From Hyposmocoma kahamanoa (lineage: Eukaryota; Arthropoda; Insecta; Lepidoptera; Cosmopterigidae), in NCBI RefSeq assembly GCF_003589595.1, contig NW_020653856.1, forward strand, positions 1,580,096 to 1,644,095: 64,000 bases of DNA. The letters are read 5' to 3'. The position numbers and the translations under genes were made by a program. Each line of letters begins with the position of its first letter. Within the stretch, counting starts at the first letter, position 1. Positions 10,967 through 21,265 of the stretch are shown piece by piece. The notes below the pieces were generated by a model. It saw only the letters and a list, made by a program, of their open reading frames with translations, was not told where the DNA came from and made no database searches.

Positions 10967-10981
10967 ACATGAAAGAGTTAT

Positions 10982-11545
10982 TAGTCACCACCCCACTAAA
11001 ATTTATCACCAATCGAGGGAAAAATCTTAACACCGCGATTCAGAATTAACGTCAAATGGGCCAATGCTATCTAGCGATAAACTTTGCAACTATTGTTATA
11101 AACAAAGTTAAATATTTATGGTATAAAATAGGTTTGTTACAAGTTTTACTTCCTATGTAGAACAGTCGCAAAAACCTTGTTGGTTATTGCATTTTTAACG
11201 GCCTGTACTGATTTACGATCCGTTACATGCATAATAATCAACTCTAATACAATTTAGATTTTTCTCGAAAATCCGTCAGATATCAAGGAAAATAGTAAAA
11301 AAAAAATTTGATCTACTTAATATCCTGCAGAGGTCACTGACTCGCATCAACTTGTACCAATAAAGCCTCTGACACACTTTCGATCGGGAAGCGAAACCTG
11401 ACCCGCGATCGTCTGCCGCGCGCCAGCCACTTGTTAGACAGGATCTTACACTAACTTGTTTGCTTATTAAGAAATTGTTTATTGTAATAAATATGTCGTT
11501 TGTATTGACTTTTTTGACGCCGCAATAAAGCTGAGTGCTATCACG
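10982..11545. other. No gene recognised
   Basis: Unassigned; A+T-rich with no coding resemblance on either strand. Confidence 0.45.
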
Positions 11546-11548
11546 CAG

Positions 11549-11835
11549 TGAAGAATACAATAAAACGTGAAAGATGTGGCTTAAAAGAGGATGTAGTGAC
11601 TAGAATAGAGAAAGGAATGTTGAGGTGGTTTGGGCGGATGGATGCAAGAAGAATTAACAAACAGATTTACGATGCGAATGTGGATGTAAGGTTTTTAAGT
11701 GGACGTTCCAGAAGGACGTTACAGTGACCAGTGATGTCCTCAAAAAGGCTGGGATCCGCAATGACTACAAGAATTAAAAGAAGAATAGAGTAAAGTGGCG
11801 TTCCGTGGTTTCTGCCTACCCTTCCTGTGGGGCTA
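11549..11835 (+). pseudogene. Non-LTR retrotransposon C-terminus (family 2)
   Basis: Frame reading RCGLKEDVVTRIEKGMLRWF, then GRMDARRINKQIYDANVDV and a stop after SGRSRRTLQ. After about 100 bases there is a KWRSVVSAYPSCGARA-stop ending in another frame. This is the usual C-terminal signature 'xRIEKGMLRWFGHVERM..R...KQIYEA.V.G...RGRPRRT ... W...V..AC' of insect LINE proteins. A related copy lies at 61447-61770 on the other strand. Broken by stops and indels. Confidence 0.7.
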
Positions 11836-12081
11836 GGGCGTGAGCTGTGGCCGGGTTTGTACTACGAGTACCGAAAGGTCTCAAGTTTTGTTCTCAGTAG
11901 GACCAATTAGAGAGACGACCACTTTTCTTTCTTTCTGAGTGTTCCAGATTGTCCTTTAAATTGATGATAATTGAGTGTTCCGGATTGTATCCCGGAGTGA
12001 ATTCCGTTGCACTGGTGCTCAAGTACAGGAAATTTCCTAAAATGAGACTAGGCAATGTGACGAACAGGCCGTGCCCTGGTA

Positions 12082-12285
12082 GTAAGCGACACGCCTGTCC
12101 ATAGCAGTTGCAGTGCTTTAAATCGCAAAGATCTGAGGTGCACTGCCACCGCGCCCGTCACCCCATGACAAGTTGACAAGTCCCCCATGTGCCTGTAATT
12201 TCACTAGCACTCTTACCCCGAAACGCAGTAATGCTCACATTACTGCTTGGCGGCAGAAATAGTTAAGGTGACAGTACTTCCCTAG
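12082..12285 (-). mobile_element. LINE-A 3' tail copy
   Basis: Minus-strand LINE-A 3' UTR: GGCGGCAGAAAT-complement block, ACAGGCACATGGG-type and TTGCAGTG blocks in order. The 5' end lies at about 12285 (TCGTCTAGGGAAGTACTG); no coding portion. Confidence 0.75.
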
Positions 12286-12364
12286 ACGAATTGATGCGGT
12301 TATCCGATACCTATTAATATTTCTTTCATATTTTTTTATGTATGAATATGCTTTATTGCTCAAA

Positions 12365-12432
12365 AAAAAAAATAATAATAACGCTCACACTCAACATAGC
12401 CCCGCACTAGGGAAACCCTGTGTCGCGGGTAA
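12365..12432 (-). mobile_element. SINE-1 fragment
   Basis: Only the 3' third of SINE-1 with its (TTA)n tail (CACACTCAACATAGCCCCGC on the plus strand). Confidence 0.65.
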
Positions 12433-13070
12433 AATACTAAGAATTATAAATTATAGAGAAGATGAGCCACCTTTAAAGTTATCTCTAAAAGTGATCTCCT
12501 TCAGGCAAGCCAAAGCAGTGAGAACAAAGGTCATACGCGGGCAACAATGTGCTAAAGAGAAAATATATTCTATGTGTATTGTTATTTTATTGTATACTAA
12601 CATTTGCTTCTTGAAGATTTTAATTTTATTTTACTCACACTTTTGTATGAGTCTATATAACACTTTTGTATAGTAAGTCTTTTGAAGTCTATTAAAATCT
12701 ATTAATTATCTATAATCTATTAATTAGCCTAATAAAGTTATTTTAGTTATTTATTGTTTTATTGTAAATGCAAATGAATTGGGAGTAACAAGGAATTGGG
12801 GTATAAAGAAAGTTTCAGGCGCCGCCAGTTTGTAAGGGATTATTGGCTAGAATTAATTAGTGACCACATTTAAGATCCGGAACGCAATAAATATTTTAAA
12901 ATTCTTTCCATTATTATTTCGACTTGTTCCGTCGATAAGTGCAACCCCTAACAACGTGCTTTACTTCAACGTTACTTCACTTGATTATTTATTCATAATA
13001 TTATTATTTGAATAAATGAATAAATTTTCAAGTTACGTCTCAGGAAGACGGGCACAGCGGCGCAGCGCAG
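12433..13070. other. No gene recognised
   Basis: Unassigned A+T-rich sequence. An open frame runs from 12338 out of the SINE fragment, but its amino-acid order resembles nothing known. Confidence 0.4.
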
Positions 13071-13140
13071 TACCCCAGAGAAGTTTGCGATTTAAAGCTC
13101 TGAGCGGCACTACAACTGTTGTGAACAGGCGTGTATTGTT
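13065..13140 (+). mobile_element. LINE-A tail fragment
   Basis: Contains GCGATTTAAAGCTCTGAGCG, GGCACTACAACTGTT and GAACAGGCGTGT: the last third of the LINE-A 3' UTR. Confidence 0.6.
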
Positions 13141-13274
13141 TGTCCAGTCACTTAGTATAATAACAAAATACATCGGACAACTGGGTATGGGCTTCCTCCT
13201 CCAGTCCGGCCTATGACAAACACTCTCTTTCGAGAAGATCAGGGCGTCCTATCGAGACCCAAAATGAAGCCGTG

Positions 13275-13422
13275 GTAGCCTAATAATATAATAATGCACA
13301 CACTCAACAAAGCCCCGTATTAGGGAGACCCTGTGTCGTGGGAACCATGGACACACACATAGACCACCACAAATTACACCCAAACTCACTAGGGAAATAA
13401 ATGTAGGCCACAAACAAATATT
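13275..13422 (-). mobile_element. SINE-1 copy lacking its tRNA head
   Basis: Matches the body of the 188-411 copy closely, from the tail (ATAATGCACACACTCAAC) to AAACAAATATTTC, where it stops before the B-box. Confidence 0.75.
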
Positions 13423-13985
13423 TCTTTCGTTATAATATTGTAAGAAACAATAAAATATATCTACTTAACTCGAAGCGAGATAGATTTTTCTGAGCTAGTT
13501 GTGGGCGAAGAACAGTCCATACTCAAAAATATAAATTTATTTTGTTCCTTTTTATTTTATACTTGGCTAGAACAATTTTTAGATGTTTGAATTGTTTAGA
13601 TATCTCGATATCTGTAGTAAACTTTAACCTATAATTAAATTTTAATGATCTTTCCTGGGAAGTGAGTAATTCGTTTTTGACCGATTGTGAAAAATACACC
13701 TATTGCATTAACAGCGTGACATGGTTATACGTTAATAATTATGGAACCTCGGAGGCATGCATTATGTTAAAAGTAAGGATGTTGGACGGGGTATAGTTGG
13801 GCCATAATGGAACCTTCATAAGACCTGTACTTTATCGGTCCATATACGTCGAGGCCAGACACGGGTCTTCTTTAATGAGTAGAGATAGAAATGAATTTAC
13901 GCTGAATGTATTTACGCAAACTGCATAATAATACGAGTACACTCAGAATGGATAACTATTCCCTCTGTAATCCTGGAATGATTAA
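13423..13985. other. No gene recognised
   Basis: Unassigned. 13845-13880 has the GACACGGGTCTTC phrase also seen near 26875 and 31085, a common lepidopteran repeat word. Confidence 0.4.
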
Positions 13986-13989
13986 AAAT

Positions 13990-14125
13990 AAAAGGTAAAA
14001 TAATTACATTTTTATTAGAGAGTCTATACGACCCAAAAAGCGTTGAATCAATCTCTTTGGAAAAAACATATAGTAAAATTAAGGATATACACCGATTACT
14101 TATACGATGTGAAAACACAAAAAAA
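13990..14125 (+). repeat. Dispersed repeat G, copy 1
   Basis: Shares GAATCAATC.CTTTGGA, ATATAGTAAAAT and ACGATGTGAAA blocks with 18735-18860 (+) and 38640-38770 (-). Class unknown. Confidence 0.5.
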
Positions 14126-14180
14126 AAAGACTTACCTCGAAATTTTACAAGAAAACCGCTCTATTCAATAAGTGCTTTAC

Positions 14181-14288
14181 ATACCAATGATTTTTTATAT
14201 CAACTGGACTAAATAGGACACGTATACTATATATATACCAATGATTTTTTAATATCAACTGGACTAAATAGGACACGTATACTAAACG
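14181..14288. repeat. Tandem duplication, about 54-bp unit, two copies
   Basis: The unit ATACCAATGATTTTTTA... GGACACGTATACTA occurs twice in direct succession with few differences. Confidence 0.85.
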
Positions 14289-14559
14289 ATATACATTTTT
14301 CAAATATCTTTAATTTCTTAAAATAAAGCCAGTGTTCCTGCCGTTCGACCCCAGTGAAATGAACCGTATTAGTACGGGAATAATTTGTATCCCAGCTGAG
14401 GTACCTAGTAGCACCTCTTAAGGACTCACCACACTTGTAATCACGGAATCAGCTGCCATATTTTTCGGATTAAGCCGATTTGACAACGCGGCTGTTCCGG
14501 CGTAGACGGGATTTCAAATATGGATTCCATCGGTCGGGAGTCGACACCGCCGATTAGTA

Positions 14560-14682
14560 GGGCTAGCACGATAAGGCGCGACTTGCGCGAGAGCGACATA
14601 AAGCGTGAGATCTATAAGCGAGAATAGCAGTATCTCGCACTTTATATCGCTCTCGCGCTAGTCGCGCCTATCGTGCTAGCCC
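14560..14682. mobile_element. TA-flanked MITE (GGGCTAGCACG family), copy 1
   Basis: 123-bp element made of two long inverted arms (about 50 bp each, GGGCTAGCACGATA... / ...TATCGTGCTAGCCC). TA lies immediately outside both ends (14558-14559, 14683-14684), as expected for a Tc1/mariner-type insertion. A related copy is at 24606-24954. Confidence 0.8.
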
Positions 14683-14684
14683 TA

Positions 14685-15312
14685 CAGCTATTATATATCA
14701 GCTGCGTACGGACGAGATTGGAAATTCGCAGGACGTAGATTCATTATTTATATCGATCCGTGTCATACGAACCGATATAAAATGCACAACGTTTTTTTGC
14801 TCTTCTTTCTCGGACTTAAGGCTATAAATGTGATGATTCCCTTACAATTACAAAACTTTTCGTTTTATATACAATATTTTTTTTTTCTTAAATACACCAT
14901 TGTAGTAAGGAAATTGCTATTACACATCAAAAATAAAAAATATAGATCAAAACATTAAACATTTACCCGATTTCAGAGGGTAATTACCTACTCTATGTGT
15001 ATCACTATACTTAAAATGTAGGTAAATAGCTTGCACTTCAGATATCTGATAATGAGAATAGCTTCACAAGTTTGTCTTGTCAGTTTTATACCTCAGTTTT
15101 GTACCAGGTCGTTTAGATAGGATGACCCGAGACCTAGGTCCCTTTAAAAGTATCTGTTTTCTTATTTAGATTTTATTACGGTCCACTGAATGTAACCTTT
15201 GCCCTTTTGGATTCTAACCCTTTTGGCTACGTTAGTTTGCATAGAATATTGTAATATTGTATCGAACCAGTATATGTAGGACTTTTCAGTTTCCTCAGTT
15301 GTTTGACGAGTT
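14685..15312. other. No gene recognised
   Basis: A+T-rich; nothing assignable on either strand. Confidence 0.45.
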
Positions 15313-15315
15313 ACC

Positions 15316-15500
15316 ACGTTGAACTGCCACGCAGAGGTCCCGGGTTCCATTCCAGGGCCGGGAGAAATATTTGTATGGCCTACATTTATTTCTCTCGTGA
15401 ATTTGGGTGTAGTTTGTGGTTATCTATATGTGTCCGTAGCACCCGCGATACACGGTTTCCCTACTTGCGGAGCTATGAATGTGTGCGTTATTAAATACAG
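15316..15500 (+). mobile_element. SINE-1 copy
   Basis: Begins within the tRNA-like head (TGCCACGCAGAGGTCCCGGG, then a decayed B-box) and runs through the body to GTGTGCGTTATTAAAT. The A-box half of the head is missing. Confidence 0.75.
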
Positions 15501-15621
15501 TATAGTGTGTATCTAATATCTATTTCATCTTCTTCTATCTGTATGAACTTTCTGACAGCTTAGTTAGTGACAGTTATTATTATTAAGTTTTTGTTTTTTT
15601 AGCCTTTTTACTCGTTTCAAC

Positions 15622-15907
15622 CATTGACTTACAATTATATGGACGTCGGGTCCGCGCTAAAAAGTGTCCGAACTTATAGGGCGTTAAAATCGTATACAGA
15701 GCGTCATTCACGCTTTAGTCTTCGTTTGTTCGACTGACAGCGAAGCAAGCAAAATTAGACAGTACTGCGATGACATTACAATTTAAATTCAACGTTTTAG
15801 CTTTTTCATATTCCTTTACATGTCACTATGTCTAAATAGGTTCACTTGGGACATTTTTTTCGTGGTTTTTGTATTAGACCCGTCGTCCATTTATTTGTAA
15901 GTCAATG
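15622..15907 (+). mobile_element. hAT-type MITE 'M286', copy 2
   Basis: 286 bp; inverted ends 15622-15652 and 15877-15907 match at 28 of 31 positions. Perfect 8-bp duplication GTTTCAAC at 15614-15621 and 15908-15915. Non-coding. Confidence 0.92.
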
Positions 15908-16009
15908 GTTTCAACTATATTTATTATTATTATTGAACTCTGTAGCTCTGATTAGCGGAGGGGGTACGTAGAATGACGAATTAGACGCAGACATCCGTGT
16001 AAAAAGGCG

Positions 16010-16810
16010 TATAATATTGTCAAAAAGTAGGCTTGTATAGTTCATGAACTACGAACTATTAGGAATATATTCCCGACATTGACCGACATGAATTAGTTCG
16101 TCTTGTACGGTTTTAATAATTCATCGTTCTTTTTAGTTCAGTACGAACTAGGAACTGTCTGCGTTGATAGTTCACCTGTCTTTTATTCAGTAGGAACGGT
16201 GCGAGCGGGACAAATAGCGATCTTTCACTACTTTTAGCACAAGTTCGAGTGGGATGCACGATTGAACGCTGCCAGCTCGTTCTAAGTCTTCACTAATACG
16301 CATCTACATTATGTATATAATATGTAAGCTTGCAAAAAAGTAAGTGTCCATATGTTTTGGTAGGTGTGGTAGGTTGTATGTATAATATCAACCAACGTGT
16401 ACGAGTATATGAAATAGTTGTATGTATGTACCTAAATATTGTAATATAATATTTTAGACACACCGTTGTAACTAAAATTCTTGTTTTGCACAAAAAAAGG
16501 ATATTTAGTTAGAATGACAGTCTTTAAACCTGTAAAATATGAAGGAAAATAAAATAGCACCCATTCCATACAAATAGTATTTTAAAATAATTTAGTACAG
16601 TGTATTATTGATCTCATAATACGAGAAGTCCGTAGTAGTTGATGTGAATAAAATTATTAGTTTGGAGCGTTCGTTCAGTGTCCGAGCAAGGACAAGACGA
16701 ACTAACTAACTAAGGAACTAGATGAACTAAACGAACTAGAAGACCGACCTAGTTCAGTTGACCGATTGAACTAACTAGGATCGCTCCCTCTAAGGACCGA
16801 TCTCGGGAGC
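16010..16810. repeat. GAACTA-rich degenerate repeat region
   Basis: Clusters of GAACTA/TAGTTC words at 16040-16160 and 16690-16780 (for example GAACTAACTAACTAAGGAAC) flank unassigned A+T-rich DNA. They could be the two ends of one decayed element, but no clean inverted repeat can be drawn. Confidence 0.4.
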
Positions 16811-18103
16811 TACTCTCGATTTCCGTCCGAAACAATTACTGTCAAATAAGTATATTCGACAAAATTAAAGGACAAGTATCCAGTATGAAGCTTCATTCGC
16901 ATCACGCGTCCCGAGGCACAAGTCGATCAAAAAGGGTAAATTTACAGGTTTATGGACCCAACTATGTCTCACTGCCGTAAAAGCACATAGTTCAGTGCCA
17001 AACCTTAAGTAGCAGAAATAGGACCGAGGCGTCTCAACAACTCGAGTGCCGTTCAGAGCCGTATAATGCTGTAGCGGTAGCAAGCATTAACATTTTAAAA
17101 CATGAATGATGAATTATACTATTGGAGTTAACAAAACGATAGCGCGTTTCAGAGTACAACTAATGCCATCTGGCGGTGACACGACGGGACTAATAGCGTG
17201 TTAAAGTTGCGGTTGTTATGTTTTTTTTCATTATAATACCAAGTGATGGGACGAACAAGTCTCCTACCCATGACAGGACCCCAATTCTCATAAATGTAAA
17301 TCATCTCAGTTGTATGTCTATAGAGTGTCAAGGGCTGGATTTGTCAGTGGCTAGCCAATGAGCTGCTCTGCCCCCTGTATCATAACTAACGCAATCGACA
17401 TTTTTAACGAAATTCAGTAAATAACATATCTAGAATAAGCGATTCAAGATCTACAACCCACTATAAGCGGTTTTTTAATATCTTATTTAGTTTCAGTTTT
17501 ATCATTAAACAAAATCAGCGTAACTGACATTTAAAAAAAAAGAAAAAACTTTAAGTGCCAATATCTCGAAAGTTACCAAAATACAAATGCCTTGGTTATG
17601 ACAATGAGCGCAGCCATTGCATTTTTTGGTATTCTGCTCTAGATATGAGCGACGATAATAGACCAACCGGCGGTGGCGCGCCGACGAAAAAGTGTCAGCG
17701 GCGGCGTTTCAACGGCATGAGAACGACCATGAAACGAATTTGTGTAACGGTGTTTGTTTGTACAAAAGCCGTTGAACAAATACTTTATTAAAGGAAAAAA
17801 TAAAATAAAGCATTTTCTCTATTAATCAAATTTTTATCAGTTCCATCAGGCGCTTCGTATCCCACGCGCTCGCTTCCGTATGCGTAGTGAAAATGGCGAC
17901 GTCAGACATTGACAAATTAATGTTATAAACAAAACATCTTACAATATAAAGTCACTAAGTTTTATTTTAGAAATGTCAATTTCTGGCGTCGCCATTTCCA
18001 CTAGCATACACGACGTGGCGCTCAATATCTATTCTCTGCTCTTCAATGGCGAGTCGATGGCACTCCGAGACGTTATAGTCTCATTAAGCGAGATAAAAAT
18101 TAA
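16811..18103. other. Mostly unassigned DNA
   Basis: No family recognised. A short ATG frame at 17645-17791 (48 codons, MSDDNRPTGGGAPTKK...) has a locally GC-rich, coding-like texture but no known relatives and no supporting splice context. Confidence 0.4.
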
Positions 18104-18111
18104 GATATACG

Positions 18112-18397
18112 CATTGACTTACAAATAAATGGACGACGGGTCTAATACAAAAACCACGAAGAAAATGTCCCAAGTCAACCTATTTAAACGTAGTGGCATG
18201 TAAAGGAATATGAAAAAGCTAAAACGTTGAATTTAAATTGTAATGTCATCGCAGTACTGTCTAATTTTGCTTGCTTCGCTGTCAGTCGAACAAACGAAGA
18301 CTAAAGCGTGAATGACGCTCTGTATACGATTTTAACGCCCTATAAGTTCGGACACTTTTTAGCGCGGACCCGACGTCCATATAATTGTAAGTCAATG
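18112..18397 (-). mobile_element. hAT-type MITE 'M286', copy 3
   Basis: 286 bp in inverse orientation to copy 2; perfect 8-bp duplication GATATACG at 18104-18111 and 18398-18405. The sequence is very close to copies 2 and 4. Confidence 0.92.
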
Positions 18398-18604
18398 GAT
18401 ATACGTATTAATTTCCATTACAGTTTTAGTAAGGCAACATCGACCGTTAGTAATCGACTGAACGCCATAGCTGCCATTCCACTGACACTCTATTGATGAG
18501 ACTCAACTGCCATTGAAAATAGATTTTAGCAGAATAACAAATATTATCATAATTGCAATAAAATTCACAGTGGAATAACAATGATTAGAGGTTTCAAGAA
18601 AATT

Positions 18605-18720
18605 AGGGGACTTGTGGCCCAGTTACAGTGCCACGCAAAGATGCCCCTCAAGGGGCACTGCCACTGTGTCCGTCATCTTGAGACATAAGTTGGCTTGAGT
18701 ACAGCGGGCATTTTCAGAGT
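18605..18720 (-). mobile_element. LINE-A tail fragment
   Basis: Minus-strand pieces of the LINE-A 3' UTR (GGGGCACTGCCACTG, TTGAGACATAAGTT on the plus strand). Confidence 0.55.
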
Positions 18721-18734
18721 CTATACAAATTCAA

Positions 18735-18860
18735 ATGGCTTTGGTTGATTCAGCATAACAGTGAAGGTGTTGTATCAATCACTTTGGATAAAATATATAG
18801 TAAAATGATACGCACTGTTTACTATACGGTGTGAAACCACGATTCCTAAAAATCTTAGAA
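18735..18860 (+). repeat. Dispersed repeat G, copy 2
   Basis: Starts TGGCTTTGGTTGATTCAGCA and includes TATCAATCACTTTGGATAAA and ACTATACGGTGTGAAA; inverse of 38640-38770. Confidence 0.55.
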
Positions 18861-19099
18861 AAAAAAATCAGTTCTTAGGTTTTCGCGATTGTTACACATA
18901 GGAAATGAAACTATTTTTCCGGATTTAAATCGCGTATATTTGTTTTTTCAAACAAACCAACGTTTCGGGCCCTTTACAGGTCCCACGGTCACGGTTGACT
19001 GAGGTGGTACAGTCATCAACCAGTTATGTCTAATATCAATGCAAACCACCCTATTATTTAACTGTAGTTACAAAAGTTATTAATTAAATACCTTATTTT

Positions 19100-19472
19100 A
19101 TACGTAGTATTCGATATAAGAGTACACACTGCAATAACACTATACACACTCATGATATAAGTATTTACGTAGTTCAATTTGTTTTATTTTCTGTTTCGGG
19201 ACGCATACGTCCGTCACTCTCACTCACTCGGCTAGGGCCCATTGAAAACCAGCGTCACAACCTAGCCCTGGTTGTGACTTTAGCTGAATGGGATCCTTTT
19301 GTACACGCCACAGCCGCACACATGTCAGTATAGTATTATGTAACTGGTTGTTGAAATGTTTTTATTTTGTTCTTTGCGTTATTTCTGTTCTAGTTATATT
19401 AGTCTTTGTTTTTGTGTTTTTTTTTATAATGTGGCGTTACAATAAATGGTTTCTATTTCTATTTCTATTTTT
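19100..19472 (+). mobile_element. LINE 3' end inserted in the PLE
   Basis: Unrelated to PLE and ending in a (TTTCTA)n microsatellite tail beside TTTTTAATTT of the PLE. It shares CCCATTGAAAACCAGCGT and an AGCTGAATGGGATCCTTTTG block with the LINE-C tails at 29203-29360 and 33705-33860, so it is probably a relative of that family in plus orientation. Confidence 0.55.
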
Positions 19473-19547
19473 AATTTCATAAAGAAACATTCCAATTCAC
19501 GCTACATTATGTTTTACAAATTATTTTATTGAACAATATGAATTTTT

Positions 19548-19836
19548 TATAATTATTAATACAAAGATCGAACACTCAGAAAAATTCCTTCGATCCGGTC
19601 GGATTCGAACCGACGTCTTCTTGCATACCGTGCCAGACGCTATACCAACTAAGCCACGGAACGAACCAACGGACCTCACGAATTTTCCTATGTGCTTGCG
19701 TCGTGTCTTTGTATTTGGTTTTTCAACGACTTTTTAGTCGTTTCTGAGTGTTCGAACTTTCTATTAATAATTATAACAAACTAGTGGAGTAATTTCACAA
19801 AAAATAATTGAACATCAATTCAATAAAAATTTAATT
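19548..19836 (-). mobile_element. tRNA-like element with internal 36-bp inverted repeats
   Basis: 289 bp bounded by AATATGAATTTTT at 19535-19547 and 19837-19849, a 13-bp duplication in A+T-rich sequence. Inside, arms 19547-19582 and 19741-19776 are inverted repeats with 34 of 36 matches. Between them, on the minus strand at 19602-19675, lies a tRNA-like sequence with A-box TGGCTTAGTTGG and B-box GGTTCGAATCC. The T-arm pairs perfectly (GTCGG/CCGAC), the acceptor pairs 6 of 7, but the anticodon loop is 9 nt with a stem mismatch. It is therefore a tRNA-derived repeat, not a gene. A truncated relative of the tRNA part is at 35145-35195. Confidence 0.7.
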
Positions 19837-19916
19837 AATATGAATTTTTATTAAGTTAAATTTATTATTAATTAATAATGGAAATTAGAATAAATTAAAA
19901 CATATTAAGTGCAGTC

Positions 19917-20111
19917 TTATGTCTGTTTGGGATTTTTTATCAGAGGAAAAACTGGATCCCAAACTGGTGGTACGGAGAAACCATCTTCCCTGTTGAAATT
20001 ATGATATTGTTTAATTGTAATGGCCTCTCGCAGCATCCTGGGTAGATAACGGTCTTCTTTTGCAAGGACCTGGGGCTTGTCAAACTCCATTGAATGTTTA
20101 GGTTTAACCAT
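19917..20111 (-). pseudogene. PLE GIY-YIG endonuclease domain, C-terminal fragment
   Basis: Open segment HSMEFDKPQVLAKEDRYLPR, REAITIKQYHNFNREDGF and WDPVFPLIKNPKQT; the same closing part of the GIY-YIG domain as at 3543-3755. Upstream coding is shortened (20112-20160 retains a RVKE...VNKS-like trace with a deletion) and the RT domain is missing. Confidence 0.75.
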
Positions 20112-20225
20112 TACATGCTCGCAAACTGCAGACTTGTTTACGCGACGGTTCTTTCACGCGTAAAGGGCCCGAAACGTTGGTTTGTTTGAAAAAACAAATG
20201 TACGCGGTTCATTTCCTATGGTTTT

Positions 20226-20690
20226 AATTTCGTTTGTAAAAAATAAATTCTGAAATAAAGCCCTAGTGTCCCTACCGCTCGACCTAAGCAAAACGAACCG
20301 TATTACGACTCTTAACTGCGGCCAAGGTCCGATGGATGACGTTGTTGAGGGAATATTATTATATATTAATATTATATGACTTATACCATATGACTATGAA
20401 TATCGCTGAGTAACGCTTGGTAGGCTTAGTAGTGTGGTCCCCTTAATAAGGCGTAGTAATAATAACTTACCAAGCTTAGTTCACATTGTCACATTATACG
20501 AAATAGACTCTGTTGTATCCACATGACATTTTATTACTATGTCGGCGGCTGTATTCAAGCCAGTCCCTCTAGGTCTGACATTGTATATTGCGTTAGCTGA
20601 ATTGTAAATTATATTACGTGCGTCGTAAAATTGGAATTTGAATCATACTTTCTATTCAAAGGATAATTTGTGAGTAATACAAGATGTTGC
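20226..20690. other. No gene recognised
   Basis: 20240-20330 resembles 14325-14400 (AATAAAGCC.AGTGT, GAACCGTATTA words). The rest is unassigned. Confidence 0.4.
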
Positions 20691-20830
20691 GAACTTGGAA
20701 AGAATGAGAAAACAATATTTCGGAAATTAGATTATTTTTTCGGATCTAAATAGCGTAGGTGTACTTGTTTTTTCAAAAAAGGATTTTGGCTCTTTACAAG
20801 TCCCGTGATTACGGATCATTGACGGGAGCT
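20690..20830 (-). mobile_element. Diverged PLE terminal repeat
   Basis: Recognisable words in PLE order: ATTATTTTTTCGGATCTAAAT, TTGTTTTTTCAAA, GGCTCTTTACAAGTCCCGTG. More decayed than the other copies. Confidence 0.5.
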
Positions 20831-20861
20831 GTAGTGTGTGTGTTTTTTTTTATTTTATAAT

Positions 20862-21124
20862 CTCAAGTGACGGAATGAATAAGTCGTGTGCGTAAAAATA
20901 AGTTGTGAATAAGTTGTGGTGGTAAGCACAACGCCTATCCATAACACTTGCAGTGCCACTCAGAGCTTTATATCACAAAGATCTTAGGGGCCCTGCCACT
21001 GCGTCTGTCGATTTGAGTCCCATGTACCATACATAGGTACGAAACCGGATCGCAGTAATGCTTACGTTACTGCTTGGCGGCAGAAATAGGTAAGGTGGCA
21101 GTACTTCCCTAGAGGAACTCTTTC

Positions 21125-21128
<4 letters not shown>
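20862..21128 (-). mobile_element. LINE-A 3' tail copy
   Basis: Minus-strand LINE-A 3' UTR, from the conserved end near 20865 (AATCTCAAGTGACGG) to CTTTCGCAAG at 21128, where it meets a (GT)n array directly. A local rearrangement lies at 20885-20930. Confidence 0.75.
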
Positions 21129-21170
<42 letters not shown>

Positions 21171-21262
21171 GTGTGTGTGCGTGTGTGTGTGCGTGTGCGT
21201 GTGCGTGTGCGTGTGCGTGTGCGTGTGCGTGTGCGTGTGCGTGTGCGTGAGCGTGTGCGTTT
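21128..21262. repeat. Microsatellite (GT)n passing into (GTGTGC)n
   Basis: About 135 bp; a pure GT run first, then a regular GTGTGC hexamer block at 21190-21250. It abuts the LINE-A tail. Confidence 0.95.
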
Positions 21263-21265
21263 GTA

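Larger units (their letters stand above)
18868..20225 (-). mobile_element. Penelope-like element interrupted by two nested insertions
   Basis: Minus-strand PLE: terminal repeat at 18868-18990, first part of the 3' UTR to about 19099, more at 19473-19534, then 19850-19916, then the GIY-YIG C-terminal reading frame (20111-19917), and the opposite terminal repeat in inverted orientation (20160-20222). The UTR gaps are exactly where a LINE 3' end (about 19100-19472) and a tRNA-like element (19548-19836) lie. The host PLE is therefore older than both. Confidence 0.8.

Noticed and set aside
16010..16810. GAACTA repeats as a regulatory cluster
   Set aside because: The words are irregular and more likely the decayed ends of a transposon; no site spacing is conserved.
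17645..17791. Small gene MSDDNRPTGGG...
   Set aside because: Coding-like texture only; no relatives known and nothing around it supports expression.
19602..19675. Functional tRNA gene (minus strand)
   Set aside because: Good A/B boxes and T-arm, but the anticodon loop has 9 nt, the anticodon stem has a mismatch, and truncated relatives exist. It is a tRNA-derived repeat.
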